Below, piece after piece: positions 34,922-43,926 of a DNA stretch of 64,000 nt. Source of the DNA: Frigoribacterium sp. Leaf186. Its GTDB lineage: Bacteria > Actinomycetota > Actinomycetes > Actinomycetales > Microbacteriaceae. Each line of letters opens with the position of its first letter. Position 1 is the first letter of the stretch. Below the pieces are notes generated by a model. That model made no database searches. It was not told where the DNA came from and saw only the letters and a program-made list of their open reading frames with translations. The stretch spans positions 423,047-487,046 of the forward strand of contig NZ_LMPQ01000012.1 in the NCBI RefSeq assembly GCF_001423905.1, given 5' to 3'. A program made the translations under genes and the position numbers.

Positions 34922-34927
34922 AGCCTA
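34922..34927 (-). promoter_or_regulatory. -10 element TAGGCT, leaderless oligopeptidase start
   Basis: On the minus strand TAGGCT ends six bases before ATG 34915, in the 20-bp gap after the small acidic gene, so the peptidase has its own promoter. Confidence 0.4.
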
Positions 34928-34935
34928 ACGGCGGC

Positions 34936-35235
34936 TCAGATCGAGCGGTCGCTCGCCGTGATGCCGCCGAGGGGCGGCACGACCGGGTACTCGTCCGAGG
35001 CGACGTGCACGTCGGCCGGGCCGGGGGCCTCGCCCTCTCGCGCCTCGTCGATCGCCTGCTCGGGGGTGCCGGCCTTCTCGGCGGCGGACTCGGAGTGCGT
35101 GCCGGGGACGGTGACCGTCGCGTCCACGTCGTGGCCGGCCGGGTCCGGCTGCGCGTCGGCCTCGCGGTCGTGCGTGGCCGCCTCGTCGTGCGTGGCGGTG
35201 GGGTCGGGGGCCGGGGTCTCGTCGCGGTCGCTCAT
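34936..35235 (-). CDS. Small acidic, probably disordered protein
   Basis: Not recognised. Ninety-nine residues, rich in Asp, Glu, Ala, Thr and Pro (MSDRDETPAPDPTATHDE at the start), strongly acidic, no hydrophobic core until the C-terminal EYPVVPPLGGI. Leaderless promoter TAGCGT seven bases before the ATG and codon bias support it as real. Upstream neighbour of the oligopeptidase gene on the same strand. Confidence 0.6.
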   Translation of the reverse strand: MSDRDETPAPDPTATHDEAATHDREADAQPDPAGHDVDATVTVPGTHSESAAEKAGTPEQAIDEAREGEAPGPADVHVASDEYPVVPPLGGITASDRSI

Positions 35236-35242
35236 GTCGGGG

Positions 35243-35248
35243 ACGCTA
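35243..35248 (-). promoter_or_regulatory. -10 element TAGCGT, leaderless start
   Basis: On the minus strand TAGCGT ends seven bases before ATG 35235. Confidence 0.4.
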
Positions 35249-35303
35249 CCCGCGCCTCCTCGGTCGCGTCCGTCGGCGGCGGCGACGACGGCAGCCGCGG
35301 CGG

Positions 35304-35834
35304 TCAGTCGTCGACCGGCAGCACGGTCGTCGGAGCGGTCAAGCCCTGCACCGTGGCGCCCAGGTGGGCCTCGCCCGGTTCGAGGTCGGAGATCGACCGG
35401 CGGTCGGAGCGCAGCCGTCGCACCGAGGCGTTCAGCCTGGCGTGCAGCTGCATCAGGTGCAGGCGATAGCGCTCGGGGGAGTCGTCGCTGTCGTCGAGGA
35501 AGGTGTTGCAGGCGAGGGTCATCTCGTTCAGCACCGGCAGCGCGTTCGACCGGGGGCGGAGGGCCCGCCGGGCCCGACGGATCTCACCCCGCAGGGCCGA
35601 GATCGAGTGCCGCGCCTGTTCGAAGACCGGGTCGAGGGCCCGGGGGTTGGGGCTGAGCCGCGGCGCCACCCGGCGCAGCACCCGGCGGAAGTGGATCTCG
35701 GTGATCAGCTCGTTGAGGGCCGAGGCCTCTCGCCGCCGCGACTCGATCAGCCGCACGAGCAGGTTGGAGGCGAACGCCGCCCCGGCACCCACGAAGGCAC
35801 CCACGGTCACCGTCACGACGTCCCACCAGCTCAT
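35304..35834 (-). CDS. Hypothetical single-pass membrane protein
   Basis: Not recognised. A 176-residue protein with one N-terminal transmembrane helix (VVTVTVGAFVGAGAAFASNLLV, quoted in part) followed by a cytoplasmic, Arg-rich helical domain (RLIESRRREASALNELITEI, ISALRGEIRRARRALRP, LHARLNASVRRLRSDRR). The layout suggests a membrane-anchored coiled coil. Start ATG 35834 with TACCGT six bases upstream. Neighbours are unrelated hypotheticals. Confidence 0.72.
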   Translation of the reverse strand: MSWWDVVTVTVGAFVGAGAAFASNLLVRLIESRRREASALNELITEIHFRRVLRRVAPRLSPNPRALDPVFEQARHSISALRGEIRRARRALRPRSNALPVLNEMTLACNTFLDDSDDSPERYRLHLMQLHARLNASVRRLRSDRRSISDLEPGEAHLGATVQGLTAPTTVLPVDD

Positions 35835-35840
35835 GGGGCC

Positions 35841-35846
35841 ACGGTA
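35841..35846 (-). promoter_or_regulatory. -10 element TACCGT, leaderless start
   Basis: On the minus strand TACCGT ends six bases before ATG 35834. Confidence 0.4.
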
Positions 35847-35900
35847 CGGTGCACCACCGACAGGCACGCGCCCGACCGGCCGCCCGACCGGACCCTGCGC

Positions 35901-36254
35901 TCAGCGTGAGGCGTCGTCGAGCCGCCCCATGAGCGACCAGACCGCGCGCGACAGCTCGGGGTGCCAGAGCGCGATGGTGCGCAGGTAGCCGAGCTCGTCG
36001 GCGAGCCCGAGGCCCGTCGCAGTCGGCACGCCGTCGATGCCGAGGGCGTCGGCCCGCAGCGAGATGACGACCTGTTCGTCGACGGTGGGCAGGCCGGGGA
36101 TGACGTCCCACGGGTCTTCGCCGTTGCGGCAGCGCAGTTCGATGAGGGCGGACAGCTCGTCGTGGGCCTCGGCACGCAGCACCTCGAGGCTGCGACCGGC
36201 ACCGCGGAACTCGGGCCCGGGGCGTCGCCTGCCGCTGGATCGTGCGTCGGACAT
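35901..36254 (-). CDS. Hypothetical protein, 117 residues
   Basis: Not recognised. A soluble protein with a basic start (ARSSGRRRPGPEFRGAG) and a helical body (EVLRAEAHDELSALIELRCRNGEDPWDVIPGLP, quoted in part; LGYLRTIALWHPELSRAVWSLMGRL). No catalytic motif or membrane segment. TAGGCT ends seven bases before ATG 36254, and the divergent NUDIX gene has its own leaderless promoter 52 bases away. Confidence 0.68.
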   Translation of the reverse strand: MSDARSSGRRRPGPEFRGAGRSLEVLRAEAHDELSALIELRCRNGEDPWDVIPGLPTVDEQVVISLRADALGIDGVPTATGLGLADELGYLRTIALWHPELSRAVWSLMGRLDDASR

Positions 36255-36261
36255 GACGACG

Positions 36262-36299
36262 AGCCTACGCGCGACGTCCGACGCCGAGGCCGGTAGCCT
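36262..36299. promoter_or_regulatory. Paired divergent leaderless promoters
   Basis: In the 51-bp gap between two divergent genes, minus-strand TAGGCT (36262-36267) lies seven bases before ATG 36254 and plus-strand TAGCCT (36294-36299) six bases before ATG 36306. This is the clearest view of the window's leaderless promoter layout. Confidence 0.55.
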
Positions 36300-36305
36300 G
36301 CCGTC

Positions 36306-36803
36306 ATGCCGGTCTACCGCGTCTGCGTCACGTATCTGATGCGCGAGCACGAGGGGCGCGTGCAGGTGCTGCTCGGTCGCAAGAAGCGCGGACTCGGCAC
36401 GGGCTACTGGGTCGGGCTCGGCGGCAAGTTCGAACCCGGCGAGGGGGCCGAGGAGGCGGCGGTCCGTGAGATCGCGGAGGAGAGCGGCGTCGAGGTGGCC
36501 GCCTCCGACCTCGAGCGGCGGGGCGACCTGCTCTACCTCTTCCCGCACCGCGAGAGCTGGAGCCAACGCTCGACGGTCTTCGTCACCACGACGTGGAGGG
36601 GCGAGCCGGCCGAGAGCGACGAGCTCGCACCGCGCTGGTTCGGCCTCGACGAGCTGCCCCTCGGCGAGATGTGGGACGACGCGTCGCACTGGTTGCCGGC
36701 CGTGCTCGACGGGGGACGGGTCGCGCGCACGTTCGTCTTCGCGGCCGACCTCGCGACGGTGGCCTCCGAGGGCGTCCTTCCCGCCGAACACGCTGGTCAC
36801 TGA
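36306..36803 (+). CDS. NUDIX hydrolase (8-oxo-dGTP diphosphatase-like)
   Basis: A 165-residue NUDIX protein. The Nudix box GKFEPGEGAEEAAVREIAEE followed by SGV (about residues 40-62) has all catalytic acidic and Arg positions. The GTGYWVGLGGKFEPGE region and the C-terminal WFGLDELPLGEMWDDASHW match MTH1-type enzymes that hydrolyse oxidised purine nucleotides such as 8-oxo-dGTP. Leaderless: TAGCCT ends six bases before the ATG. Probably cleans the nucleotide pool under oxidative stress. Confidence 0.9.
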   Translation: MPVYRVCVTYLMREHEGRVQVLLGRKKRGLGTGYWVGLGGKFEPGEGAEEAAVREIAEESGVEVAASDLERRGDLLYLFPHRESWSQRSTVFVTTTWRGEPAESDELAPRWFGLDELPLGEMWDDASHWLPAVLDGGRVARTFVFAADLATVASEGVLPAEHAGH

Positions 36804-36933
36804 CGGGTCGGCACCCGGACGGGTGCCACTCGCAGAGGGGGGCGCGGCACGGCCCCGGCCCCGCCTAGGGTCGGATCAGAAGCGGATGCCGGGGGACACC
36901 CCCGTCCGTCCGACGGATCTCACGGGGAGCGAC

Positions 36934-37233
36934 ATGACCAGCTACGACGGCCTGACCCTGACCCCGACGCGCGGTCTCTCGCGCACGACCGTCCCCGCCG
37001 CGCGGCGCGTGATGCCCGTCTGGCTCCCGATGGCCGCGTGGGCCCTCGGCCTCGTCGCCGTCGTGGTCGGCGCCGCGTTCGGCGGCACCTTCCTCGTCCT
37101 CTCGAGCTTCGCCGTGATCGCACTGGTCGCCGGCATGGCCGTCACCGCCGCCCGGTGGCGTCGGGTCGAGCGCCTCGCCGAACTCGAGCTGGCCGAGCGT
37201 CGCGCATCCGCGTCGGAGACGCAGCTCGTCTGA
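36934..37233 (+). CDS. Small two-helix membrane protein
   Basis: Not assigned to a family. Ninety-nine residues with two hydrophobic helices (LPMAAWALGLVAVVVGAAFGG and FLVLSSFAVIALVAGMAV, about 32-70), a polar N-terminus and a basic/acidic C-terminal tail. ACGGGGAG upstream sets the ATG. A -10 TAGGGT (36866-36871) lies 62 bases upstream, so this gene has a leader, with a GGGGG/CCCCC hairpin near 36890. Confidence 0.7.
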   Translation: MTSYDGLTLTPTRGLSRTTVPAARRVMPVWLPMAAWALGLVAVVVGAAFGGTFLVLSSFAVIALVAGMAVTAARWRRVERLAELELAERRASASETQLV

Positions 37234-37270
37234 CGCCCGACCGGCCCCTCGTCATCGTGCCGGCACCTCG

Positions 37271-38620
37271 TCAGCGTGCGGGACGGTCGTCCCGCTCACG
37301 GGACGACGACCCGACGCGGTCGCTCGCCACGACCCGGACCGGCCGCGTCGAGAGGTCGTCTCCCTCGAGCCCGCCGGGCGCCCCGAGGAACATGTCACCC
37401 CGCTCGGCCGGGTCGCCGAGGTCGTCGCGTTCGTCCACCGGGATCGTGTTGATCGTGCCCGTGTCGGTGGCCACCAGGCCGTGCCGGGCGAGCACCTCGT
37501 CGCGCTCCCTGGTCAAGAACTCGCGGTTGGCGTTCTGGGCGTCGGCGAACATCGTGGTGCGGCCCGACACGATGCGTGCGATGCGCCGGTTCTCCCACCA
37601 GCGCTTGCCCACCACCATCAGCACGACGCCGAGCGCGGCGTAGCAGAGCATCATCGTGACGCCTCGCCCGTAGCCCGGACCCACGCCGTAGAGCACGCGC
37701 TTGAGCATCTCGGTGATGCCGCTGCCGACCACCACGGCGTTCAGCCAGGCGAACGGCTGGGGCATGAACCAGGCCGGGTAGGCGGCCCCCGACGACGGCA
37801 TCGACAAGAAGACGAAGACGATCATCGCCGGCAGCGCCACGAAGCGGCCGACGAAGTAGCTGATCCCGTTGACCGCCAGGCCGATGGCGATGATCCAGGC
37901 CCAGGCGATGAAGAACAGCGGCACGAAGTGCCCGTCGACCGCGCCGATCACGGGCCCGGCCAGCACGTTCGTCACGAGCGAGATGACCCCGCCCCCGACG
38001 CCGATGACCGTCATGCGCGTGCGGTGGCGCAGCGGTGCACCCATCAGCCCGATGAACATGGCCACCATGTAGCCGCCGATGCACCACGAGAGCATGAGGT
38101 ACATCGAGACGGTGCCGTACTCGTCGTTGGCGGGCAGGGGGGCGAGGTCGGTGACCGTGGGCGTGACGCCCTCGGCCTCGAGCACCGGCGTCATCGTCGC
38201 GGGGATCAGCGCGGCGACCTGGTACTGGTGGGCGCTCGCGGTGTAGATGGTCGTGTCGGACGGGTCGTAGGCCACGGCGACGTGGCCGGCGAGGACCGCC
38301 TGCTCGGCCTCGTCGGTCGAGGCGTAGACGCGCACGTCGATCACGCCGGGGCGTGCCTCGTCGAGGTTCGCCTGCAGCTCGGCGGCGGCGGACGGCGATC
38401 CGACGACGGCCACGGGGACGTCGTGCGGGTGGGGTGCGTGGAAGGCCGCGATGTAGCAGAGGCAGAAGCCGACGATGAAGAACAGCGGCAGCCAGAGCTG
38501 CAGGCCGATCAGCTGCAGGGACGGGTGCAGGGTCGAGTACCACCGGCGGTAGCGCCCGAGCTCGGGTTTGGCCGGCCCGCCCACGTCGCCGGTCGCCGTC
38601 TCGTTCGTCGTGGTCGCCAC
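37271..38620 (-). CDS. DUF3533/YhgE-Pip-like integral membrane protein
   Basis: A 449-residue membrane protein. One N-terminal helix (LWLPLFFIVGFCLCYIAAFH) is followed by an extracellular domain of about 140 residues (DVPVAVVGSPSAAAELQANL, VAVAYDPSDTTIYTAS) and then five or six membrane helices, the layout of DUF3533/YhgE and ABC-2-type permease relatives. The C-terminal 90 residues are hydrophilic. No ATPase gene is adjacent. GTG 38620 is chosen from the conserved start and an AGAGGA upstream. Possible exporter or envelope protein; function unknown. Confidence 0.78.
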   Translation of the reverse strand: MATTTNETATGDVGGPAKPELGRYRRWYSTLHPSLQLIGLQLWLPLFFIVGFCLCYIAAFHAPHPHDVPVAVVGSPSAAAELQANLDEARPGVIDVRVYASTDEAEQAVLAGHVAVAYDPSDTTIYTASAHQYQVAALIPATMTPVLEAEGVTPTVTDLAPLPANDEYGTVSMYLMLSWCIGGYMVAMFIGLMGAPLRHRTRMTVIGVGGGVISLVTNVLAGPVIGAVDGHFVPLFFIAWAWIIAIGLAVNGISYFVGRFVALPAMIVFVFLSMPSSGAAYPAWFMPQPFAWLNAVVVGSGITEMLKRVLYGVGPGYGRGVTMMLCYAALGVVLMVVGKRWWENRRIARIVSGRTTMFADAQNANREFLTRERDEVLARHGLVATDTGTINTIPVDERDDLGDPAERGDMFLGAPGGLEGDDLSTRPVRVVASDRVGSSSRERDDRPAR

Positions 38621-38712
38621 CGTGCCGTGTCCTCTCGTCCGTCGTCGTCCGTCGCCCTGGCCGTCGATGCCGCTCACGATACGCCGGAGGGCGACACGAC
38701 CCCGGGTGGGCG

Positions 38713-40461
38713 TCACGACCTCGTGCTCGTGAAGGCCGAGGTGTCCATGGCGAGCTCCTCGGCGTCGAGTCCGAGCAGCACCCGTCGCATCACCTCTTCG
38801 TCGACGTTGCCGGCGTCCCGCTCGCGCAGGACGACCTCGCGGCGCTTGGCGAGCAGCTCCCGGCGGATCGACCCGAGGGCCTGGGGCGCCGCGCGGCGGC
38901 GGGCGCGTTGCGCGTCCGTCGACGCCGAGGCGCCCCGTTCGTCGGCGTCGTCGAGGGCCGTCCGCTGCAGGGCCTCGTTCTGGCGGAGCAGCCGCGTCGT
39001 CGAGATGGTCACGGCCCGCTCGGTCAGCTCGACCCCCCACCGTCGCTCCCAGTCGCCGCGACGCTCGGCGACGTAGGCCATGGTCTCGTCGGTGCTCGAC
39101 GAGAAGATGGCCAGCTCGGCGGCCAGGTCACGGTCCCGCTGGGTGTCGTCGCGCACGCCGAGCACCCGGATCACGAACGGCAGCGTCAACCCCTGCAGCA
39201 ACAACGTGCCGACCGTGACGATGAACGCGATGAGGAACATCGTGTCGCGGGCGGGCACCGGGATGCTCGACTCGGTGATCGCCGGGATCGACACGGCGGC
39301 CGCCAGGGTGACCACGCCGCGCATGCCCGTCCACGAGATGACCGTCAGCTGCCGCCAGCCCATGCGGGGCTGCGGGTGGTAGCGCAGCGTCCGCAGGGCC
39401 GGTGCCCGACGCAGTCGTCGCAGGGTCGGCACCCGCCGGAGCCTCCGCAGCACCGTCGACAAGAAGAGGTAGCGGCCCGCCCGGGCGGCGTAGTACGTGC
39501 CGAACACGAAGGCCGGCCGGACGAGCACGACCACCGCCAGCACGGCCAACGCGACGCCGACGCTCTGGCCGAGGCCCCGCTCGCTCTCGCTCACGTCGAG
39601 CACGACGGCACGCAGCTGCAGGCCGATCAGCGCGAACACGAAGCCCTCGAGCACCACGTCGGCGGCCGACCAGAAGGGGCGCTCCTGCAGCCGTGTCGCG
39701 TAGCCCGTGCGCGGCGAGTTGAAGCCGACGTAGAGCCCGGCCGCCACCACGGCCAGCACGCCGGAGCCGCTGAGCTCCTCGGCGGCGATGTAGGCGATGA
39801 ACGGCAACAGCAGCCCGATGACGTTCTCGACCACGGGGTCGTCGATGCGCACGCGCACACGGTGCGCGACGAAGCCCAGGGCGAGGCCCACCGCGACGCC
39901 CACGCCGATCGCCAGACCGAAGATGCCGAGGTCGTCCCACAGGGTCAGGCTCGCCCCGCCCACGATCGCGAGGAACACCTTGACGAGCGTCAGCGACGCC
40001 GCGTCGTTGATCAGGCTCTCGCCCGAGAGCACCGTCATGACCTTGCGCGGCAGCCCGAGCTTGCGGCCGATGGCGGCCGCCGACACGGCGTCCGGAGGCG
40101 CGACCACGGCACCGACGAGCAATGCGGCCGGCAGCGTCATGTCGGGGATCATCACGTAGGCCACGCCGCCGACGGCGAAGGCCGTCACGACCACGGCGCC
40201 GACGCCGAGCCGCGCGATCTGCACGCGGCTCTCGCGGAAGTTCAGCAGCGACACGTCGAGGGCAGCCGAGTAGAGCAGCGGCGGCAGCACCACGGTCAAG
40301 ATCACCTCGGAGTCGATCTCGACGTCGGGCACCCCGGGCACGAGGGAGACGAGCAACGCGACGCCCACGGTCAGCAGCGGGGCGGGCAGGCCCCTCCAGC
40401 GGGCGAATGCCGTCACGACGAGCGACCCGGTCAAGATGATCAGCAGCTCGCCGAGTTCCAT
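38713..40461 (-). CDS. Na+/H+ antiporter, CPA1 family
   Basis: A 582-residue CPA1 exchanger with about 12 membrane helices and a hydrophilic C-terminal tail of about 130 residues. Transport-site motifs are visible: LLVGAVVAPPDAVSAAAIGRKLGLPRK and SGESLINDAASLTLVKVF with the conserved acidic residues, and WTGMRGVVTLAAA. It exchanges Na+ or K+ for protons for pH and salt homeostasis. ATG 40461 is chosen because MELGELLIIL starts the first helix. Confidence 0.92.
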   Translation of the reverse strand: MELGELLIILTGSLVVTAFARWRGLPAPLLTVGVALLVSLVPGVPDVEIDSEVILTVVLPPLLYSAALDVSLLNFRESRVQIARLGVGAVVVTAFAVGGVAYVMIPDMTLPAALLVGAVVAPPDAVSAAAIGRKLGLPRKVMTVLSGESLINDAASLTLVKVFLAIVGGASLTLWDDLGIFGLAIGVGVAVGLALGFVAHRVRVRIDDPVVENVIGLLLPFIAYIAAEELSGSGVLAVVAAGLYVGFNSPRTGYATRLQERPFWSAADVVLEGFVFALIGLQLRAVVLDVSESERGLGQSVGVALAVLAVVVLVRPAFVFGTYYAARAGRYLFLSTVLRRLRRVPTLRRLRRAPALRTLRYHPQPRMGWRQLTVISWTGMRGVVTLAAAVSIPAITESSIPVPARDTMFLIAFIVTVGTLLLQGLTLPFVIRVLGVRDDTQRDRDLAAELAIFSSSTDETMAYVAERRGDWERRWGVELTERAVTISTTRLLRQNEALQRTALDDADERGASASTDAQRARRRAAPQALGSIRRELLAKRREVVLRERDAGNVDEEVMRRVLLGLDAEELAMDTSAFTSTRS

Positions 40462-40593
40462 GTGAGCCGGGCTCCGTCCAGTCGTCGAGGGCAGCCGTGC
40501 GGCATGCACCGACTGCAAAGTCCGCCCCATCCTCTCAGGCACCCCCTAGGAGAACGTCGGGTGAACGGGCACGGTCGGTGGCCCGTCCCCCCG

Positions 40594-40599
40594 TAGCAT
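40594..40599 (+). promoter_or_regulatory. -10 element TAGCAT, leaderless carboxylesterase start
   Basis: TAGCAT ends six bases before the GTG at 40606. Confidence 0.45.
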
Positions 40600-40605
40600 C
40601 GCCCC

Positions 40606-42165
40606 GTGACCGCACAGCCCCGGGCGACCGCCCCGACCCCGGACCTCGTCCGCACCACCCGGTCCGGCGAGGTCCGCGGCGTGCGGGAGCGCGGGGTGCT
40701 CGCCTGGCGCGGCATCCCGTTCGCGGCACCACCGGTGGGGCGCCTCCGGTTCCGGGCTCCCGAGCCGCCCGCGGTATGGACCGGCGTCCGCGACGCCAGC
40801 CGGTTCGGGCCCGCCGCGCCGCAGGACCGCGTGCAGTTCGTCGGCGTCGACGCGACCACGCCGCTCAGCGAGGACTGCCTGACGGTGAACGTGATCTCAC
40901 CCGACGGCACCGCGCCGGGTGCCGGGCTGCCCGTGCTCGTCTTCGTCCACGGAGGCGCGTACAGCGTGGGCTCGTCGCGCGAGTTCCCGAGACAGGGCGA
41001 GACGCTCGTCCGCGAGGGCGGCATCGTCTACGTCAGCCTCAACTACCGTCTCGGGGCGTTCGGCTACCTCGACTTCAGCCACTGGGCGACCCCGGACCGG
41101 CCGTTCGACTCGAACCTGGGCCTCCGCGACCAGGTGGCCGCGCTCGAGTGGGTCCGTGACAACGTCGCCGCGTTCGGCGGCGACCCCGACCGCGTCACCG
41201 TGTCGGGCGAGAGCTCGGGGGGCAACGCCGTCACGACCCTGATGACGGTGCCCCGCGCTCGCGGGCTGTTCCGTGGCGTCATCGCGCAGAGCTCGCCGCC
41301 GAACGCGATCTACCCGCCGGCCGTGACTCAGCGCTGGGCGGGGGAGTTCCTCGAGCTGCTGGCCCACGACCTGCACGACGACGACCTCGAGGCCACGAGC
41401 GTCGACGACGCGGCGGCCCTGCTCGCCGGGGCGCCGACGACGGCGATCGTCCGGGCGGCCAGCCGACTGCAGTTGCGCACCCCGGACGAGGACCCCGGCA
41501 CGATCTGCTTCAGCCCGGTCATCGACGGCGAGTTCCTGCCCGAGCGTCCCCTCGACGCCTTCAAGGCGGGCCGGGCCCACCCGGTGCCGCTCGTCATCGG
41601 CACGAACGACCGCGAGGGCTCGGTGTTCACGGGGCGCCGCGACATCCTCGCGACCACGAAGCCGCGCATCCGCGCGATCTTCGCCGCGACCGAGAAGAAG
41701 GCGCGCAAGGCGATCAAGAAGCACTACCCGGGTCTGCCCGACCGGCCCGCCGCCCTCGACTTCGGCGGGGACTACGCGTTCTGGTTCCCGAGCGTCAAGG
41801 TCGCGGAGCGCCACGCGGTGCACCAGGACGTGCGGTTCTACCGCTTCGACGCGACGACGCGCATCCTGCGCACGGTCGGGGTCGACGCCTTCCACGGCCT
41901 CGAGCTCTGGGCGATCTACGACCGCATGGGGTCCGCCTTCGGCTGGGCCATGAGCCTGCTCGGCGGTCGACGGGCGTTCTTGCGCACGGCCGCCCGGACG
42001 CGCTCCCGCTGGCTCGAGTTCGTCCGCACGGGGGCCGTCGCCGACTGGCCGACCTACGACCCCCACCGTCGGCGCACGTTGATCATCGACGTGCGCGACC
42101 GGGTCGAGCACGACCCGCGGGGCGAGCGGCGACGGGCCTGGCAGGACTTCGTGCCACACGTCTGA
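40606..42165 (+). CDS. Type B carboxylesterase/lipase
   Basis: A 519-residue carboxylesterase. The opening GEVRGVRERGVLAWRGIPFAAPPVG is family-typical, as are SEDCLTVNV, the oxyanion hole VFVHGGAY (about 112), the nucleophile motif VSGESSGGNA (Ser about 204), and the acidic (DREGS) and His (DAFHGLEL) triad candidates. No signal peptide, so cytoplasmic. It hydrolyses carboxylic esters, natural substrate unknown. GTG start with a leaderless promoter. Confidence 0.9.
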   Translation: MTAQPRATAPTPDLVRTTRSGEVRGVRERGVLAWRGIPFAAPPVGRLRFRAPEPPAVWTGVRDASRFGPAAPQDRVQFVGVDATTPLSEDCLTVNVISPDGTAPGAGLPVLVFVHGGAYSVGSSREFPRQGETLVREGGIVYVSLNYRLGAFGYLDFSHWATPDRPFDSNLGLRDQVAALEWVRDNVAAFGGDPDRVTVSGESSGGNAVTTLMTVPRARGLFRGVIAQSSPPNAIYPPAVTQRWAGEFLELLAHDLHDDDLEATSVDDAAALLAGAPTTAIVRAASRLQLRTPDEDPGTICFSPVIDGEFLPERPLDAFKAGRAHPVPLVIGTNDREGSVFTGRRDILATTKPRIRAIFAATEKKARKAIKKHYPGLPDRPAALDFGGDYAFWFPSVKVAERHAVHQDVRFYRFDATTRILRTVGVDAFHGLELWAIYDRMGSAFGWAMSLLGGRRAFLRTAARTRSRWLEFVRTGAVADWPTYDPHRRRTLIIDVRDRVEHDPRGERRRAWQDFVPHV

Positions 42166-42276
42166 GGCGCGCGCCCGGGGCGTCGACTCGACCCCGTCAC
42201 CCGCCGTTCACCGGGATGTACCCCGCCGGACACCGCCGAGTTGACCCGCGTCCACCCACCTGTGACACTCAGGCCG

Positions 42277-43557
42277 GTGGACATCACACTCATCGTCGTC
42301 CTGGTCATCGCACTGGCACTCTTCTTCGACTTCACGAACGGGTTCCACGACACGGCCAACGCCATGGCGACGCCGATCGCGACCGGGGCGATGAAGCCCA
42401 AGGTCGCCGTCACGGTCGCCGCGATCCTCAACCTCGTGGGGGCCTTCCTCAGCACCGAGGTCGCCAAGACCGTCTCGGGCGGCATCATCCGCGAAGGCGA
42501 CGGCGGGGTGCAGATCACCCCCGAGATGATCTTCGCCGGCCTCATCGGCGCCGTCGTCTGGAACATGTTCACCTGGCTCCGCGGCCTGCCGTCCAGTTCG
42601 TCGCACGCCCTCTTCGGCGGCCTGATCGGCGCCGCGATCGTCGGTGCCGGCACGGGGTCGGTCGACTTCGGCGTCGTGCTGTCGAAGGTCGTGCTGCCCG
42701 CCCTGCTGGCCCCGCTGATCGCCGGGGTCGTCGGCTACACCGCCACGCGCCTCGCCTACACGATCACCCGGCGACGCGACGACAAGAGCGAACGCGGCGG
42801 CTTCCGCTACGGCCAGATCTTCACGTCGTCGCTGGTCGCGCTCGCGCACGGCACGAACGACGCGCAGAAGACCATGGGCGTCATCACGCTGACGCTCATC
42901 GCGGGCGGGTTGCTCACCCCCGACTCCGGCCCGCCGTTCTGGGTGGTCGTCGTCTGCGCCCTCGCCATCGCGCTGGGCACGTACACCGGCGGATGGCGCA
43001 TCATCCAGACCATGGGCGGCGGCCTGACCGAGGTCAAGCCCACGCAGGGCTTCTCGGCCGAGGCGTCGACCACCGCGACCGTGCTCGCCTCGAGCCACCT
43101 GGGCTTCGCGCTCTCGACGACGCAGGTGGCCAGCGGTTCGATCATCGGTGCCGGGCTCGGGCGACGAGGGTCGAAGATCCAGTGGGGCACGGCGGGCAAG
43201 ATCGTCGTCGCCTGGTTCATCACCCTGCCCGCGTCGGCCGCCGTCGGGGCCGTGGCCGCCCTGATCGCCACGCTCGGCGTCACGGGGCTCGTGATCGACG
43301 CCGCCGTCGGCGCGGTCGTCATCGCCGGCATCTTCGTCATCTCGCGTCGCCGACCCCACGACCAGGGTTCGGCGATCGAGGTCGACGTCGCCGCGACCTC
43401 GGTGCTCTCCCGTCGCCGTGCGCGGCGCGCCGTCCGCAAGGGCCGCGTCGACACCCCGGCGTCCGGCGTCGAGGCCCCCTTCGTCCGCATGGACGACCCG
43501 CCAGAACCGGTCGCCGCTCCCCGGGGCACGACGCCGACCGACGACGAGGTGCGCTGA
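42277..43557 (+). CDS. pitA: Inorganic phosphate transporter, PiT family
   Basis: A 426-residue symporter with about ten helices and the two inverted signature repeats: FFDFTNGFHDTANAMATPIATG near the N-terminus (quoted in part) and ALAHGTNDAQKTMGVI in the second half. The C-terminal tail of about 70 residues is hydrophilic. It imports metal phosphate or phosphate with protons. The GTG at 42277 just before DITLIVVLVIAL is the likely start; TTG 42241 and GTG 42262 are in-frame alternatives. Its stop overlaps the start of a small membrane protein gene. Confidence 0.92.
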   Translation: MDITLIVVLVIALALFFDFTNGFHDTANAMATPIATGAMKPKVAVTVAAILNLVGAFLSTEVAKTVSGGIIREGDGGVQITPEMIFAGLIGAVVWNMFTWLRGLPSSSSHALFGGLIGAAIVGAGTGSVDFGVVLSKVVLPALLAPLIAGVVGYTATRLAYTITRRRDDKSERGGFRYGQIFTSSLVALAHGTNDAQKTMGVITLTLIAGGLLTPDSGPPFWVVVVCALAIALGTYTGGWRIIQTMGGGLTEVKPTQGFSAEASTTATVLASSHLGFALSTTQVASGSIIGAGLGRRGSKIQWGTAGKIVVAWFITLPASAAVGAVAALIATLGVTGLVIDAAVGAVVIAGIFVISRRRPHDQGSAIEVDVAATSVLSRRRARRAVRKGRVDTPASGVEAPFVRMDDPPEPVAAPRGTTPTDDEVR

Positions 43558-43766
43558 TGATCGACTGGTCCGCCTTCGTCGTGGTCGCGCTCGTCGCCCT
43601 GTTCTCCGCCGCGGCCCTCGTCTCGCTCTACTCGCTGGGCCTGCGCCTCCTGACGGTCGAGGGTCGCACGACGGCCAGGACCGCCGCCGGGTACGCCTGC
43701 TTCGTGGTCTGCGCCCTCGGCGTGCTCTACGGCATCTACCTGATCGTCCCGGGCTTCCACCGCTGA
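43557..43766 (+). CDS. Small membrane protein coupled to the phosphate transporter
   Basis: Sixty-nine residues with two membrane helices (FVVVALVALFSAAALVSLYSLG and CFVVCALGVLYGIYLIVPGF). The ATG at 43557 overlaps the transporter stop by one base (TGATGA), so it is translationally coupled. Position and size suggest an accessory subunit or regulator of PiT, but this is inference from operon structure only. Confidence 0.8.
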   Translation: MIDWSAFVVVALVALFSAAALVSLYSLGLRLLTVEGRTTARTAAGYACFVVCALGVLYGIYLIVPGFHR

Positions 43767-43926
43767 CGCCGACGTCGGCGTCGTCTCGTCCCCAGGGCGC
43801 GGGCGTCCCCGCCGACCGCAGCCGCGCCTCCTCGGCCGCCACCGGCCACCGGCCCCGCCGGTAGGCTCGACGGAGCGTCCGGTCGACGACGACCGGGCCC
43901 CGACTGACGACGGAGGCGCACCACAA

